DNA from: Pseudofabraea citricarpa
Lineage: Eukaryota > Ascomycota > Leotiomycetes > Helotiales > Dermateaceae
DNA length: 64,000 nucleotides
Reading direction: 5' to 3'
Assembly: GCA_029641185.1 (NCBI GenBank)
Contig: JAPWGK010000002.1
Span: 992,001 to 1,056,000 of the forward strand
Every line of letters starts with the position of its first letter. The first letter of the stretch is position 1. The notes under the pieces were generated by a model, which was not told the origin of the DNA, did not search any database, and worked only from the letters and a program-made list of their open reading frames with translations. Below, piece after piece: positions 35,688-46,624 of the stretch. The position numbers were made by a program, and so were the translations under genes.

Positions 35688-36813
35688 GATTCGGCACCAG
35701 AGGAAACAAGACTTTTCCAAGAAACCACGCGTTCATCCCAAAAGAGATGCAGAGCAAACGATGAATGCAGACCTTAGTCGGGCCGCGCTACCGACGCAGA
35801 TAGATTGCGTGTGCGGGGTGTGCAAAGAGGTTAAGAGGGTAAATATCATCTCGTTTGCCCGGCAGATATAGTACAGCCGTCACGGGATGAACCGATTTTG
35901 GAGCATCGTTTTTCCGAATCCGGGACCGCCGGATCCCAGGTCGGCACTATAACAAGCCTCTTAAGAAAACTAACGGCTTGACATGCTATAACCAGATCCC
36001 TGAGTACAGTACCATGCTACACGATGTCCTCTGCCGAGACCTCGGAGTAAAAAAATGTGTACAGTACACAATGAAGCTAAGCTGAGCCACATGCCACCAG
36101 TACCACAGTCTATCCATGTGGCTTGGATACAGCTCCGCTAAGCGAGGTTGCCCCTTATTGGAGCCGATGTTTTATTCCAGGTCATCTTTTCGAAACAAAG
36201 TCAGTGCTCAACTACCGGTTTTAAGAGTTTTTCCTCTAGGCATTTCATTCCTTCACTTTATTTCAAATAAATGCACGTTCAAAGATAGGATTGAAGAAGC
36301 CATGCTCTATTTTTGTGACCATCCTAACATAAAGATTTAAAAGCTACTGGGAAAGCTCCGCAAGGGGGTATGATGGTACGAAAGTAAAAAGACCCTAGCT
36401 AGAGCCGAAAGGAAATCCATTCCATCGCCAAAAGTTCCGTGCATAGTTTTCTGAACATCATCGCATCGTACGAGGCCATCACATGTCCTCTTTCATGAAT
36501 CCTGAGCCCTGCCACCATGATCCCAATCCCACAAGTCCACCCGGGACTCAATATACTCGTAAAGCATCAACATAAATTGACTCCAACCCAATTTTTCCCC
36601 CCATAAACCTCGTACCTCGTACCTCTACCCATCCGTCATAAGAGCCCTGACAGTAATTACAACATGAGACTTGAAAGTCAAGAAAGGAAATTGTGCTCCT
36701 AGTGATGGTTGTTTGAAGTGAAGTTGATTAATAGTTTGTCAGAAGCCATCCGTAAATCATCGTGAAAATTTTATACATGAAGCGAACAGTGGTAGTGTGT
36801 AAAGTTGTGGATC

Positions 36814-39419
36814 TCAACGTCGTGCACCGTAGAGAGCCTGGCCGTGTTGAGACTCAATGATGCGAGGTGGCGGCGGAAGAGCACCATTGGGTGCCTGGCC
36901 ATATCCATAATTGGCATGAGATGGTTGAGCTTCTCTAGCACAAGACATTTGTTGAACATGGTGGCCTTGGATCATTGGGGTACTCTGATGTCTGGTGTGT
37001 CCCGGACCCGACATAGGTCGCATTGGTCTCGGGTCTGCATAGGGATGTTGTCGGACAGCGCCTTCATGATAACGTGGCTGTTGTTGAGCAGGGTGCTGTT
37101 GTGGTTGAGAGTATGGAGAGTATCCGTTAGGTTGTTCTTGCGGACGGTGGACCATTTGAGTAGGTTGCTGCTGGTAAGCTGGGTTCATAGCATATGCAGT
37201 GGGTTGTGGTTGACCGTATGCCATGGGAGCTCGCTGGAATGAGCCCATGTCAGATTGTGACCGTTGATGCATTGGACGTCTACCAGGCTGGCCGTGCTCG
37301 TTGTTGGTCTCGAGGTGAGCAGCCATTGATGGTGTATGAAGTCTCTGTGGTGTAGGAGCTGGAAGTGGAGCACGATAGGAGGCTGGGGAAGGCGAGTGCG
37401 AGTAATACTGTCCTCTGCCTTGAGAATCCCTGTAGTCGTTTTCATCGACTTGATGTTCCTCGATGTTAGCAAAGACTGGGCGATGAGCAAGTCCTTGTAC
37501 ACGACGTCCTAACTCCATAGGTCTCTCTACCATCCGCTGTCTTTGAAATTGAGGCATCTGCTCTTGAAACTCTTCGTCATTTGGTCTGCGACGCTTTTGA
37601 ACTGGTGTTACACCGTACATCTCTTGTGGGCTCCAAACTGGTTGGCTCATTCTTCGCCCTTGGATGGGCTGAGGATAATATTGAGGCTTCATGGCAACAC
37701 CTAGAGATTGGGATCTCTTGTGGCCACTAGCGAAAGGCTTTCGCTTTGCGTAACCCTTTGGAGACTTGGGCTCTTCTTGATCGACGACGATATTAGGTAG
37801 GATCTCAATATCTGGAAAGCATGGCATCGAGTCTGCTAGGATCTCTCGGTGCAATCTGCTGAAGATCTCAAGGATAGCCTCGGTGCTGTAACCCTTTCCG
37901 CAGTAATCTAGTAGCCATTGTGGCACGGCAGTGGCTGGAACAGGGTTTCCGCGGGAGTCATCACCGTTCTCTCCATCATCGCTGTCGTTGCGATCGAAAG
38001 TATTGGCACGTCTCTTTCTGCTAGCACCTCCAAGATCGTCCAGTCGCTTCTGCTCACGCTTGCGCACGGCTAAACCCCAGTCCTGAACAACACCTGCATC
38101 GCCTCGTCTGATATTCTCCTCACTCCACTCGTGAACCCGACGAATCTGTTGTTGAACTAGATCGCACTGCAACTTTGCGTATTCCTTAGGATTACGATAA
38201 CGACTTCGCTGGTAATGTTTTCTGCAGTAATGAACCCAAACGTGTTGAGGAATGAGTCTTGTGCACATCTTATTTCTACCAAAGATGTGCGAGATGGCTT
38301 TCCGTGGTTGAGAGCCAGTATCGCAGTTAGGAATATACATGCAGATGACTGGTTGTGCCTCGAGTTCTGCCGTAGTAGCTGGAGGAGTGTCTGGAGCATT
38401 GGTGTATCTCATAGAGCCAGGAGGTGAGTTGTGATCAGGGTGATGGGAAGGAGGCGGAGTAGGTTCTGCTCTACCCCCAAGCATCACGGCTGATCCTCTT
38501 CGTGCAAAGTCGGTAACCATAGCAGGTGGGAAATCAGGAGCCGATACGGCTCTTTTGTGTCTGTTGTGGACTCCGCCGTAGTTTCCTTGTCCTTGAAGTT
38601 CTACAGGAGCACTGAGATACATGGGATTTCTGTGGCGTAGGTTAGTTGATGAAGGAGTGGATGGACAAGTGTGACTCACTGTTGATTTTCGATATTCACG
38701 CCTATATCTTCTGTATTCACCTTCAAGCTCGGCACTGACGCTCGCTTGATGAGAATGGCGTCACTTGGTGATCCTGGCCGTGGATGGTGTCGTCTCTCGT
38801 TATTTGGAGTAAGATTTGTTGCTTCCATTGCCTCTGTGGTTTGTTGCATTGGTGAGATGGGCTCATCTCTACTCTGGCTCTGACGTCTCTCAGCAGCGAC
38901 TGCTAGGGTATCAAGCGATCCGGTCGGTGATAGACTCGATTGTGCTCGGGTATCCATAGTGGGAGGCCCAGCAAGGATTTCTAAACCGGGCGATCCAAAG
39001 GACTGTGGTTGCGGTGTTGTTCTCCTCGATTCTGGAGCTGCTTTATCGAGATTGTTTCCAGGGTGATTACTGGCAACTGTTGACATGGACGAGAATCTTG
39101 AGTGGCCAGCCGAATTTTGCGAGGATGTAAAAGATGAAAGAGAACTTCGGCTGTCAGAGAACTTATGCTTGGGCGAATGTGGAATATCGGAGTGTGAATC
39201 ATCGTATTGAATGTTTTGTGCTGTTGCCATTGTTGTCGTATTTGTCGCTGATGAAGTCGAAAGTGTGTTAATCGGAAGAGAATATCCACCTGCGTCCCAT
39301 GGTGTACGGTTCCGCGGTGGAGTAGTAGAAGAAGATTTGCGAGGAGTTTCCGACTTGTCTGATCTACCTTCACTTTTTTGCTGCCCAGCAGCTGAATTCA
39401 ACAACGAGGTGACGTCCAT
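36814..39419 (-). CDS. Large Pro/Gln-rich conserved fungal protein, putative nuclear regulator
   Basis: I do not recognise a named family with certainty. Exons are 39419-38680 and 38629-36814, 851 aa. The start MDVTSLLNSAAGQQ resembles fungal transcription regulators. The first third is Ser/Thr-rich and disordered. The only folded-looking part, about residues 350-450, contains VICMYIPNC, ISHIFGRNKMCTR, HVWVHYCRKHYQRSRYR and VHEWSEENIRRGDAG, with Cys, His and basic residues suggesting a DNA- or zinc-binding fold. A basic stretch (SRKRRANTF) may be a nuclear localisation signal. The C-terminal 350 residues are rich in Gln, Pro, Tyr and Arg. I recall relatives labelled ORP1-like regulators in some genomes, not verified. 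The gene has about 7.2 kb of gene-poor DNA upstream, common for developmental regulators. The ATG at 39419 was chosen because the codon at 39437 is TTG. Confidence 0.8.
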
Positions 39420-40849
39420 TGTGCCGTTGAAGACCAACCTTCGAGGTTGTTGGAGTTAGTATGTAAAGAAGTCGTTGCCACTTGTCTCGGAAAAGTATGA
39501 GGCGGGGACTTTCAACATAAGTAGTGGAACTGTGCGGCAAGTCAACGGCTTTACATGGAACTTGACAAGCGCGTCGTTGATATTGGGGTCGATCAAGAAT
39601 TGCACCGTGAGAGTTTGGTCCGGGGAACTTCAGCAGTATATGAGGCGGAACGTATGCTGATCAACACAAGGCGTTTCAGCAATCTTAGATATGAAAGATC
39701 TTCTTGACAAGGGACACAGCTCCACAAGAGGGAAACTTCGATCGAATGGCTTTGACTAGTCTCAGTGGTTCTTGAGAGGGACCAGTCCCTTGCGAGTGGT
39801 GCGGAATGAGTTTATGGTTAGATTGACGTGTGACAATGCATTGACCAGATCGGAAACGTTTGAAACACCTCTGGTGAAGCTTGGTGTGTCGTGCCTATCG
39901 TCTAAACATCTGACTTATCAGCCTCGAGCGGATCTTTCAGTGGCCGAAGGAAACAACAAGTCCCAAGGAAAAGAATCTCTGACCCGTCAAGATGTCGAAG
40001 TCCGGAAGGATGAGTACAGATGGCTGGTGTTCCCTTGATATACCGAAAGGCCTTATAACAATTGGACGACGCGATCCCTAAGAAAGTAGCTTCCCAACTA
40101 ACTTGGTTACGCAACCCTGCCTGCAAGCCTGCGTCTGCCTCGTCGATTTTAGAAGTCGGAAAGGGCAATAGTATGAACTGGTTTGAATATGATTGACGAA
40201 TGAGAGCAAGAATCAAGCAGACGGATTAGGGGGAAGCCGGGAGATCGAAAGATAGGACGAAAGCCAAGTCTAGGAGGAACGAACACAACGTTGTAAGGCT
40301 GCTGCTTCGAGCTTGCATGAGAGACGGACCACGTTGACTGACGGGTAGTTGAATAATAGAAACAACAGGAATAGATGACAACGGTCGGCGAGCGACATGA
40401 AAAGAGGAGAAACGTTAGCACATTGGCCGTGTACTGGAGAGATCAATCTACGACAGTGGGAAGGGAACAATGTGGTGTGCAAAGGAAAAGGATACGGTAG
40501 AGCAATCAGCTCAGAGGAAAGCATAGCGCATTGAGTGGAAGCTGGATTCTCGTCCAGGCCAGTGTTTGACGTTGAGATTCCCCACACGACCTTGGAGCGA
40601 GCGAGCTGCATCCATAGGCAGGACCCACCACCGGAGCCTTGTCGATAGTAGGCCCAGGGTTCATGCTTAAGTCATCAACGAACGGCTATGGTCCTATGTC
40701 CCGCAGACCCATGTCTGCTGGCCGTGGGTTTCGGTGGGAGGGCCCTGGAGGTCCTAGTGCTGAGGATCCTGGGTGCATCGGACGATGATCTTGCGGGCTC
40801 CATCGTCTGAACCACAGTGATCTCCGTCAAGGAACAGATTCATTGTGAA

Positions 40850-40987
40850 TCACTTCCGACACATCATACGAATCTGACACGGGGATTCTGGAATGGGAAT
40901 TTGCAAAGGTTGTTCCAGTTGCACAGCCCGGGACTTGATCTTTTCCCAAGGCTGGCCAGGATGCTCCGGCTTCTTTTGGGGCGGCAT
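40850..40987 (-). other. Short ATG frame (45 aa), possible upstream ORF of the regulator
   Basis: An ATG-started 45-codon frame on the regulator's strand, about 1.4-1.6 kb upstream of its ATG. It begins MPPQKKPEHPGQPWEKIKSR, has no low-complexity bias and looks more protein-like than its surroundings. It could be an upstream ORF in a long leader or chance. No family is recognised. Confidence 0.25.
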
Positions 40988-41807
40988 GTTTGATCTCAAG
41001 GCGAGCGAGGGTCGAATTCGGAAGCCTCTGACAGAAAGGATGGCGTCTGACCGTCGACCCACGGACGCATGCAGGCCGGCCGCGGTACCTTTGCAAGTAG
41101 ATCAAATGCATCGGTTCTTAGGTTCCTAGGCCTAGCAGCAAGAGCGAAGCAAATTCAATAGCGAGGGGACAGCGAAGGAGAGGAGAGGGAGAGCGAGTGT
41201 GGTGATTGTTCTGCTGTCCTAACAATTTGCTGCTACATGTGGCCATGCGATCTTCGGGACTCCTCGTGCGTTTGTGTAGCCTCGCACACAATAGCCGTTG
41301 AGAATTGGCAAGCTGGCTCCAGGGAACTTGTTACGTTGTACTCTCGTTACCATCGTGGGGCCGCTGTGCGACTGGACGCTGCAATGTATGGCTGACATCT
41401 GTTGAGGCACATCGCACAGTTCAGAGCACCGTACATCGATAGCATGACACTCGTGCGAGAACCTCGTCCTGGGTCGTCTCGTTGATCAGGCTGTGAGGCT
41501 ACTTACTCACTGGTGCTTGCTTGCTCGCCTGCTTGCCTACTACTTACCGTACACTTACCGTGGCTGTTACCATCACCTGTTGCTTGTGGAGGACGGGCTC
41601 TGGACGGCAGTAGCACTCTTCTTAGTCAGTCAGGTCGCAGCTGCCAGCACATCGCTGCATCATTGGCATCCGCATCCGCATCGGAGAGATAAAATCATGG
41701 TTGCTCAGGTATGATGCGTCTCGTCAACCAGGTCCAGGTCCAGGTCCGGGTGTCGAGCGCCGCAGCACGCCTTTTGCATGCCCAGGATGCTGGGAGGGAG
41801 AGAAGTC

Positions 41808-41900
41808 GTCTGTCTATCTGTCTGTCTGCTTGCTTGCTTGGCCGCTGGCAGTGCTGGCAGTCTGGTTGTCTGGCTGGCTGGCTGCTTGCTTGCTTGCTTT
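41808..41900. repeat. CTGT / CTTG tetranucleotide-type repeat
   Basis: CTGT units give way to GCTTGCTT and GGCTGGCT units over about 90 bp. Slippage-type low-complexity DNA. Confidence 0.75.
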
Positions 41901-42363
41901 GGCTTAATTCGGCTTGCCTGGCTGCTGGATACAGCTGGAGCACGCTACTGCAAAATACGGGAGTGTAAGGATAAGGATGTTCTTCTGGCGCTGCTGCTTC
42001 TCTGCTTCTGCTTCTGCTTCTGGCGCTGGTTCGGTTCTGCGTCTCTGGCTGTCTGATGGCTGTATGTGTGTCTGGGTATCTGGTCTGTTCTTTGCAGAGA
42101 TGCGAGTTTGTGGTTTGTCGGCGGCAGCTCTCGTGTGCAGTGTGCAGCGTGCAGCGGGACCATCGGGGACCAGCCCTGTTGCAAAAATGGCCGGGCAAGA
42201 TACGATTGGGCAGCACGGCCACGCCTCCACGTTTCATAGTATGTCGATGCCGGGATGGCTTCGACGGTACCGGGCTCTGATGGGGCGAGCCATGGCCCTC
42301 GAATGTTTCAGCCGATCTTTTGAGTTGAAGTCGTTGAGCCGGCATGAAGCATGAAGCATGCAT

Positions 42364-42389
42364 GCAGCAGCAGCAGCAGCAACAGCAGC
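42364..42389. repeat. CAG trinucleotide repeat
   Basis: About eight CAG units with one CAA, outside any supported coding region. Confidence 0.8.
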
Positions 42390-42464
42390 CATCGAGGGCA
42401 TGAATGATGAAGAGTCGCCAGAGAGAAGAATTGTCTGAGCCCATGTAATAATGTGTACGGAGTA

Positions 42465-42498
42465 TGTGCTCTGTGCTCTGTGCTCTGTGCAGTGCAGT
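42465..42498. repeat. TGTGCTC heptanucleotide repeat
   Basis: At least three tandem GTGCTCT units followed by GCAGT units. Confidence 0.75.
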
Positions 42499-42660
42499 GT
42501 CCTGTACACTCTGCTGTGCGGTAGCGAGAACAAGTCAGTCAGCCGTCATCAGGGCATCGGGGCAGGTGAACATCATGGCGCAGCCCGTTCATGCCTTGCT
42601 TCCATCCGGTTGAGCGTTCGACGTTCGACGTCGAGCGTTCTGACTTCTCCGTTGGTTCGA

Positions 42661-42710
42661 ATGACGGATGATGGATCGAGGACGATGGATGATGGATGAT
42701 GGATGATGAC
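42661..42710. repeat. GATGGAT-type repeat
   Basis: Imperfect GGATGAT units across about 50 bp. They generate long but spurious frames on the minus strand (His/Pro/Ser runs). Confidence 0.75.
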
Positions 42711-45700
42711 ACAGCACGCACTGAGCAACAGAACCCAGATATTCTCCTTCTGGCATGCGCCGCACCCCCCTCCCTTCTTCCCTCCTCCCAAGCATTGGGG
42801 ATCGCCAGCTAGGTCGGTACTGTACGGTACGGGAGAGCCATCAGTCATGAGCCACCACCACTCACTACCACCACGACGCCTGTCACGGAAGCACCCCGAG
42901 CCAGCCCAGCAGCACCGCAGCACCGCACCGTAGCGTAGCGCAGTACAGTAATAATCTACTGTACCGGCTCTTGAACGTCGCATCTCCCATCCAGAATCCA
43001 GATGTCGCCCGCACACGCACAGACAGATATTCTTCCCACAAAATATTAATAACCTCTTGTCGTCGCCGGCCCTGTCCTGTATTGGGCTGAAGTCCTGGCC
43101 AGGCTCTACTCTACCGAACGGTACAGGTGAGTTGGGTTGAGGCTGTGCTGCTCGTGTTGCTGGATGCTGGTTGAGAACCCCGTCTCTACTACTGCTGTCT
43201 CTGACGCGAGAAGGATCAAGATGCGCTGGGGTGAAGCATGATCTGCTGGAGATCCGTGAGATCAAACATCGCAGCCAGCTTGATGTTTCTTTTTTCATCC
43301 GATCAATGGTGTCTTTTTTTCTTCTCAACTCGTGCCTGTCAGGGCTGGTGCTATGGCCACAGGGTCACGTGGCGGGACATCGCGTGGGAGGTGTTGCGAT
43401 GTCAGAAAGCTGTCACGCCCGCTCTGATTATGTTCGGCGCAGAACATCAGTCCTGAAGCTGAGGATTAATTTCCATGCGATGGACGGGTGGTCGTGTCAC
43501 GTATCCGTCATCGAGCGCCATCAAAGTCACTGTGCGTGAAACTACCCTGCCTGAACCTGTGTTATTTCCAGGTTGCGATGAGAACTTGCGAAGACCCAGG
43601 ATTCTCGTCCCCACGCCGTGGAAAGAAATCCCTAGCCACTTAATGAGATTCTTTTATTTGTGTTTTTATTTTCTTTGACAACTTTTGACCTCCTAATGAT
43701 TGTACAAAGTCTAGTTCAAAAATGAACAAGGGGCTAGGATACTGTGAGTACCTCTAAGCCAGCCTATCTTTTCTTCCGCCGCGTAATCCCCTACGAGTAC
43801 GATGTCGCTCCCTCAAAGAAGATCAATCTCGATCAGGAGGAAGGATGAACATGATTGCCAGCACTGTACTTGAGGCCGCCACTCGCACGTCGGTCTAAAG
43901 TAGAGAGCATCGGCCATTAAAAAGCTTAGGCTGACGCTGATCCGCCACAGGAGCTGGGATATCCTCGCCCCGGCCGTCGTCTGTCGGAATCACCAAGAAA
44001 TTATATTGGGCATGACGTGGAGCGAATCTTTTTTTACACAATCTCAACTTGTCCTGGGAAGCTGGGGACTCTATTCGAAATCGATGCAACGGCGCGCGAG
44101 GATCCCATGAGCCCCGTATCCGGGCAGGTTCTGGGGTGCTGCGGTGGCTGTCGTCATGAGGCTATCCCATCCTTGCCGCTGAGAGTGTCTTGTAGATGGC
44201 CAGTCAGAGGCGCTATAGCAATGGCTGCATTTCTATGAAACAATCGACTGAGGTTGTTGATCGAATAGTCTTTCGAAAGACGACCAAGAGCTCCTGAAGG
44301 CTCTGGGATGCTCTTGCCTGTAGATCCTTTCGCGGCACTAAAGACCATTGACCAGACCTGTCCTTGCGAGTAGTGAGGTGGAGAATTCAGCTTTGATGGT
44401 GCAGCAATGTTTAAATTGATGAGGTGAACCTCCAAAAGGTTGGTTAAGGTATGTGCAGCTAGCATAAGGCACCGACTCGGGCAATAGAAATGAAGCCTAA
44501 GGTCCTCACTCTGGATGAACCTAGAAATCCCCACCCAATGGTACGATAGTGGAGGTGTAACTCTGCATGTAACTCCAACGAGTAGAGTAGCTGTCATGTA
44601 AAGAGCCAATCCTACATGGCATAACAAAGACCACGGACAGAAATAGTCTATCAGAATCAATGCTCCGAGTCTGAACGCTTGAATTTCAACCGCAACTGGC
44701 CCAATAGCGAAGAGGAAGCCTCTAGTTGAATACTCAAAAGTGGGATCGGTGCTGAAGGTGCTATGCATGCAACTTGAGAACGCCAATTTGAACTAAGTCG
44801 TCTACTGTACAATGCGAAGTTGCAACTGTGCACCTTCAAGTAGTAGATGACGTTCCAACGAGAGCGGACTGCCAGGTGTAACGAAACAACTGAGAATCTG
44901 ATGAATGCGAGATGACATGTGCATGCTACGAGTATCTGATACCCTCCAAAGACCGAGCTGCAGTGGCATCTGGAACAATGCCAACTGACAAAGCAGGATG
45001 GCACTTCTACCTACTTGTACGAAATAGGCTTGCTGTCGCTTGAACAACCCGCACCAAGTATCTGCTTCGCCATTCACAACTTTACGAGACCAGACGTGAC
45101 GGAGTAAAAGCACTTATCGGAGACAACCACACGACCATATGGCCACACTAGCCAATCGCCCCGCCAGCTCATCTGTCCAGCCGTGAACTCAGTTCTCTCG
45201 AGGCGATCCCTACAGTAGGTACTCCATGTGGATGCCTCGTGCGAGAATGGAAAGAAAGTCCAACTTTGACCTCCCGCCTCTCCGCACCTAAACGTAATAT
45301 CCGCAACTGTGGACAGAAAGAAACATTGGTGCATGGCCAGTCAGGGAGAAGTCCTTGCAGAGCGGGAAGATACTTTGGCCCAAATGAGATGGTGTTGAGG
45401 ACGAGCAAAAAAGTCACTTACCTGACTCACTAGCTCTCCTACCACCCACCCATCTTTTGCTTGGTGGATGACGATGAATAATGCTTTAATCCTGCCGTCT
45501 ACAGTACGCAGGCAGGCAGGCCAGTGTGTGAAACACGCCTTTGGCTCTGGCTGAAAGTATTTTCCCCAGCAAATAAGCATCGTGGGCTTCCCGCATAGCC
45601 ACCAAGAAAGCCAGCTGGGGAGATATGACGGAATTGATTCGGGAATTGGGAGAGTGGGTGAGAGCACACCACGACCAAAGAAACGCTCATCTCAAGACGG

Positions 45701-46624
45701 TCATACGAAAGGGTTCAATATTGTATCTCTTAAAGAAGGGATGATCCTTTCCTACAAACCGATTCGTCGACAAAGGCTAAACCACACCGGCGGTCCAGCA
45801 GTGCTCAGCCCAAGGTCTGAACTCGGAAACGGGATCTCACTGCCACTGGTGTCAGCGAGATCCTGATCCGAAGACTGCCTGTCTTGAACTCTTCGAACAC
45901 CATAATCCGAGCCTGCACCAGTAGCAATGAAGCGAGCATCTTAGAAGTAGGTATTACTGACAAGTATGAGTCCTTGTGATGCTGAAAATATCCATCCTTT
46001 GAAACTTGCTCTTGTCTATAGCCAACCAAGTCCAAAGCCGTCTTTGAGGTGAAAAGAAACGACGAGGGGATAGTCAAATAATCCAATCGGGCAGACGTAT
46101 TGCGCGATCGCAACATCACCGTCCATCCCATCGCTTCGCGTGGTTGTTGCCCGCTTTGACACTTTTCAAGGCAGGACAGGGTAAAGAGTACAAACAAACC
46201 ATTAAAACACTCATTAATCGATCCAATAACTTGCGATTGGAAGAGACGGAAGATAAAACGAAACAAACATTTGTAGGGTATCAGATCAATCAAGCTCACC
46301 TTCCACATGGGGGTGGCACAATCTTACTTCCGTTTCGAGTATCAGATTAGTCTGAACTCGGAGATTCACCTTTGATGAAACACGTATCACGAGTCCTATT
46401 GCAGCACAAGAAAGCTTTAAAATTTATGCTTTTTCTGTAACATCCAGTCTAGAGAACAATGCCGAGTTGCGGTATCTCAAAATGGTATGCTCTCCGTCCA
46501 AATTCCATTCCATTTCGCAAAGCCTGGTAAACTCCTCGCAATGATGTAAGCAGGGACTAAAATTTGGTCTGCTTTTGGAATGCTGGACCGCGGTAAGAAC
46601 ATGACTAAAGGTTGTAAAGCATTG

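Larger units (their letters stand above)
35087..36813. promoter_or_regulatory. Upstream region of GH131 gene
   Basis: About 1.7 kb between the GH131 ATG and the 3' end of the putative regulator, both on the minus strand. Read in the GH131 direction it contains two GGCTAA hexamers (35457-35462 and 35682-35687). From about 35900 to 36780 I see no gene, repeat or RNA. Confidence 0.4.
39420..46624. other. 7.2-kb gene-poor region upstream of the putative regulator
   Basis: No frame here shows domain-like content on either strand. The part nearest 39.4-41.2 kb is plausibly a long 5' leader or promoter of the minus-strand regulator. From about 41.7 to 42.8 kb microsatellites cluster: CTGT/CTTG, CTGCTT, CAG, TGCTCTG and GATGGAT units. 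From 43 to 46.6 kb the sequence is unremarkable, with ORFs up to about 210 codons that start at non-ATG codons. It also holds the 3' flank of RTF1. I checked by eye for tRNA B-box and 5S-like motifs and found none. Confidence 0.55.

Noticed and set aside
41695..42444. 249-codon minus-strand frame
   Set aside because: It translates CAG and CTG-type repeats (poly-Cys, Gln and Arg runs). The ends coincide with microsatellites and it has no domain-like content.
42573..43328. 251-codon minus-strand frame
   Set aside because: It overlaps GATGGAT and other repeats and has Trp/Cys/Arg-rich, non-protein-like composition.
44154..44786. 210-codon minus-strand frame in the gene-poor region
   Set aside because: It starts at TTG, has no recognisable domain and no plausible spliced extension. 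It has some hydrophobic stretches but is best taken as chance.
45720..45880. Possible 5S rRNA-like segment
   Set aside because: A few short matches in wording only; the internal control region of fungal 5S genes is not present.
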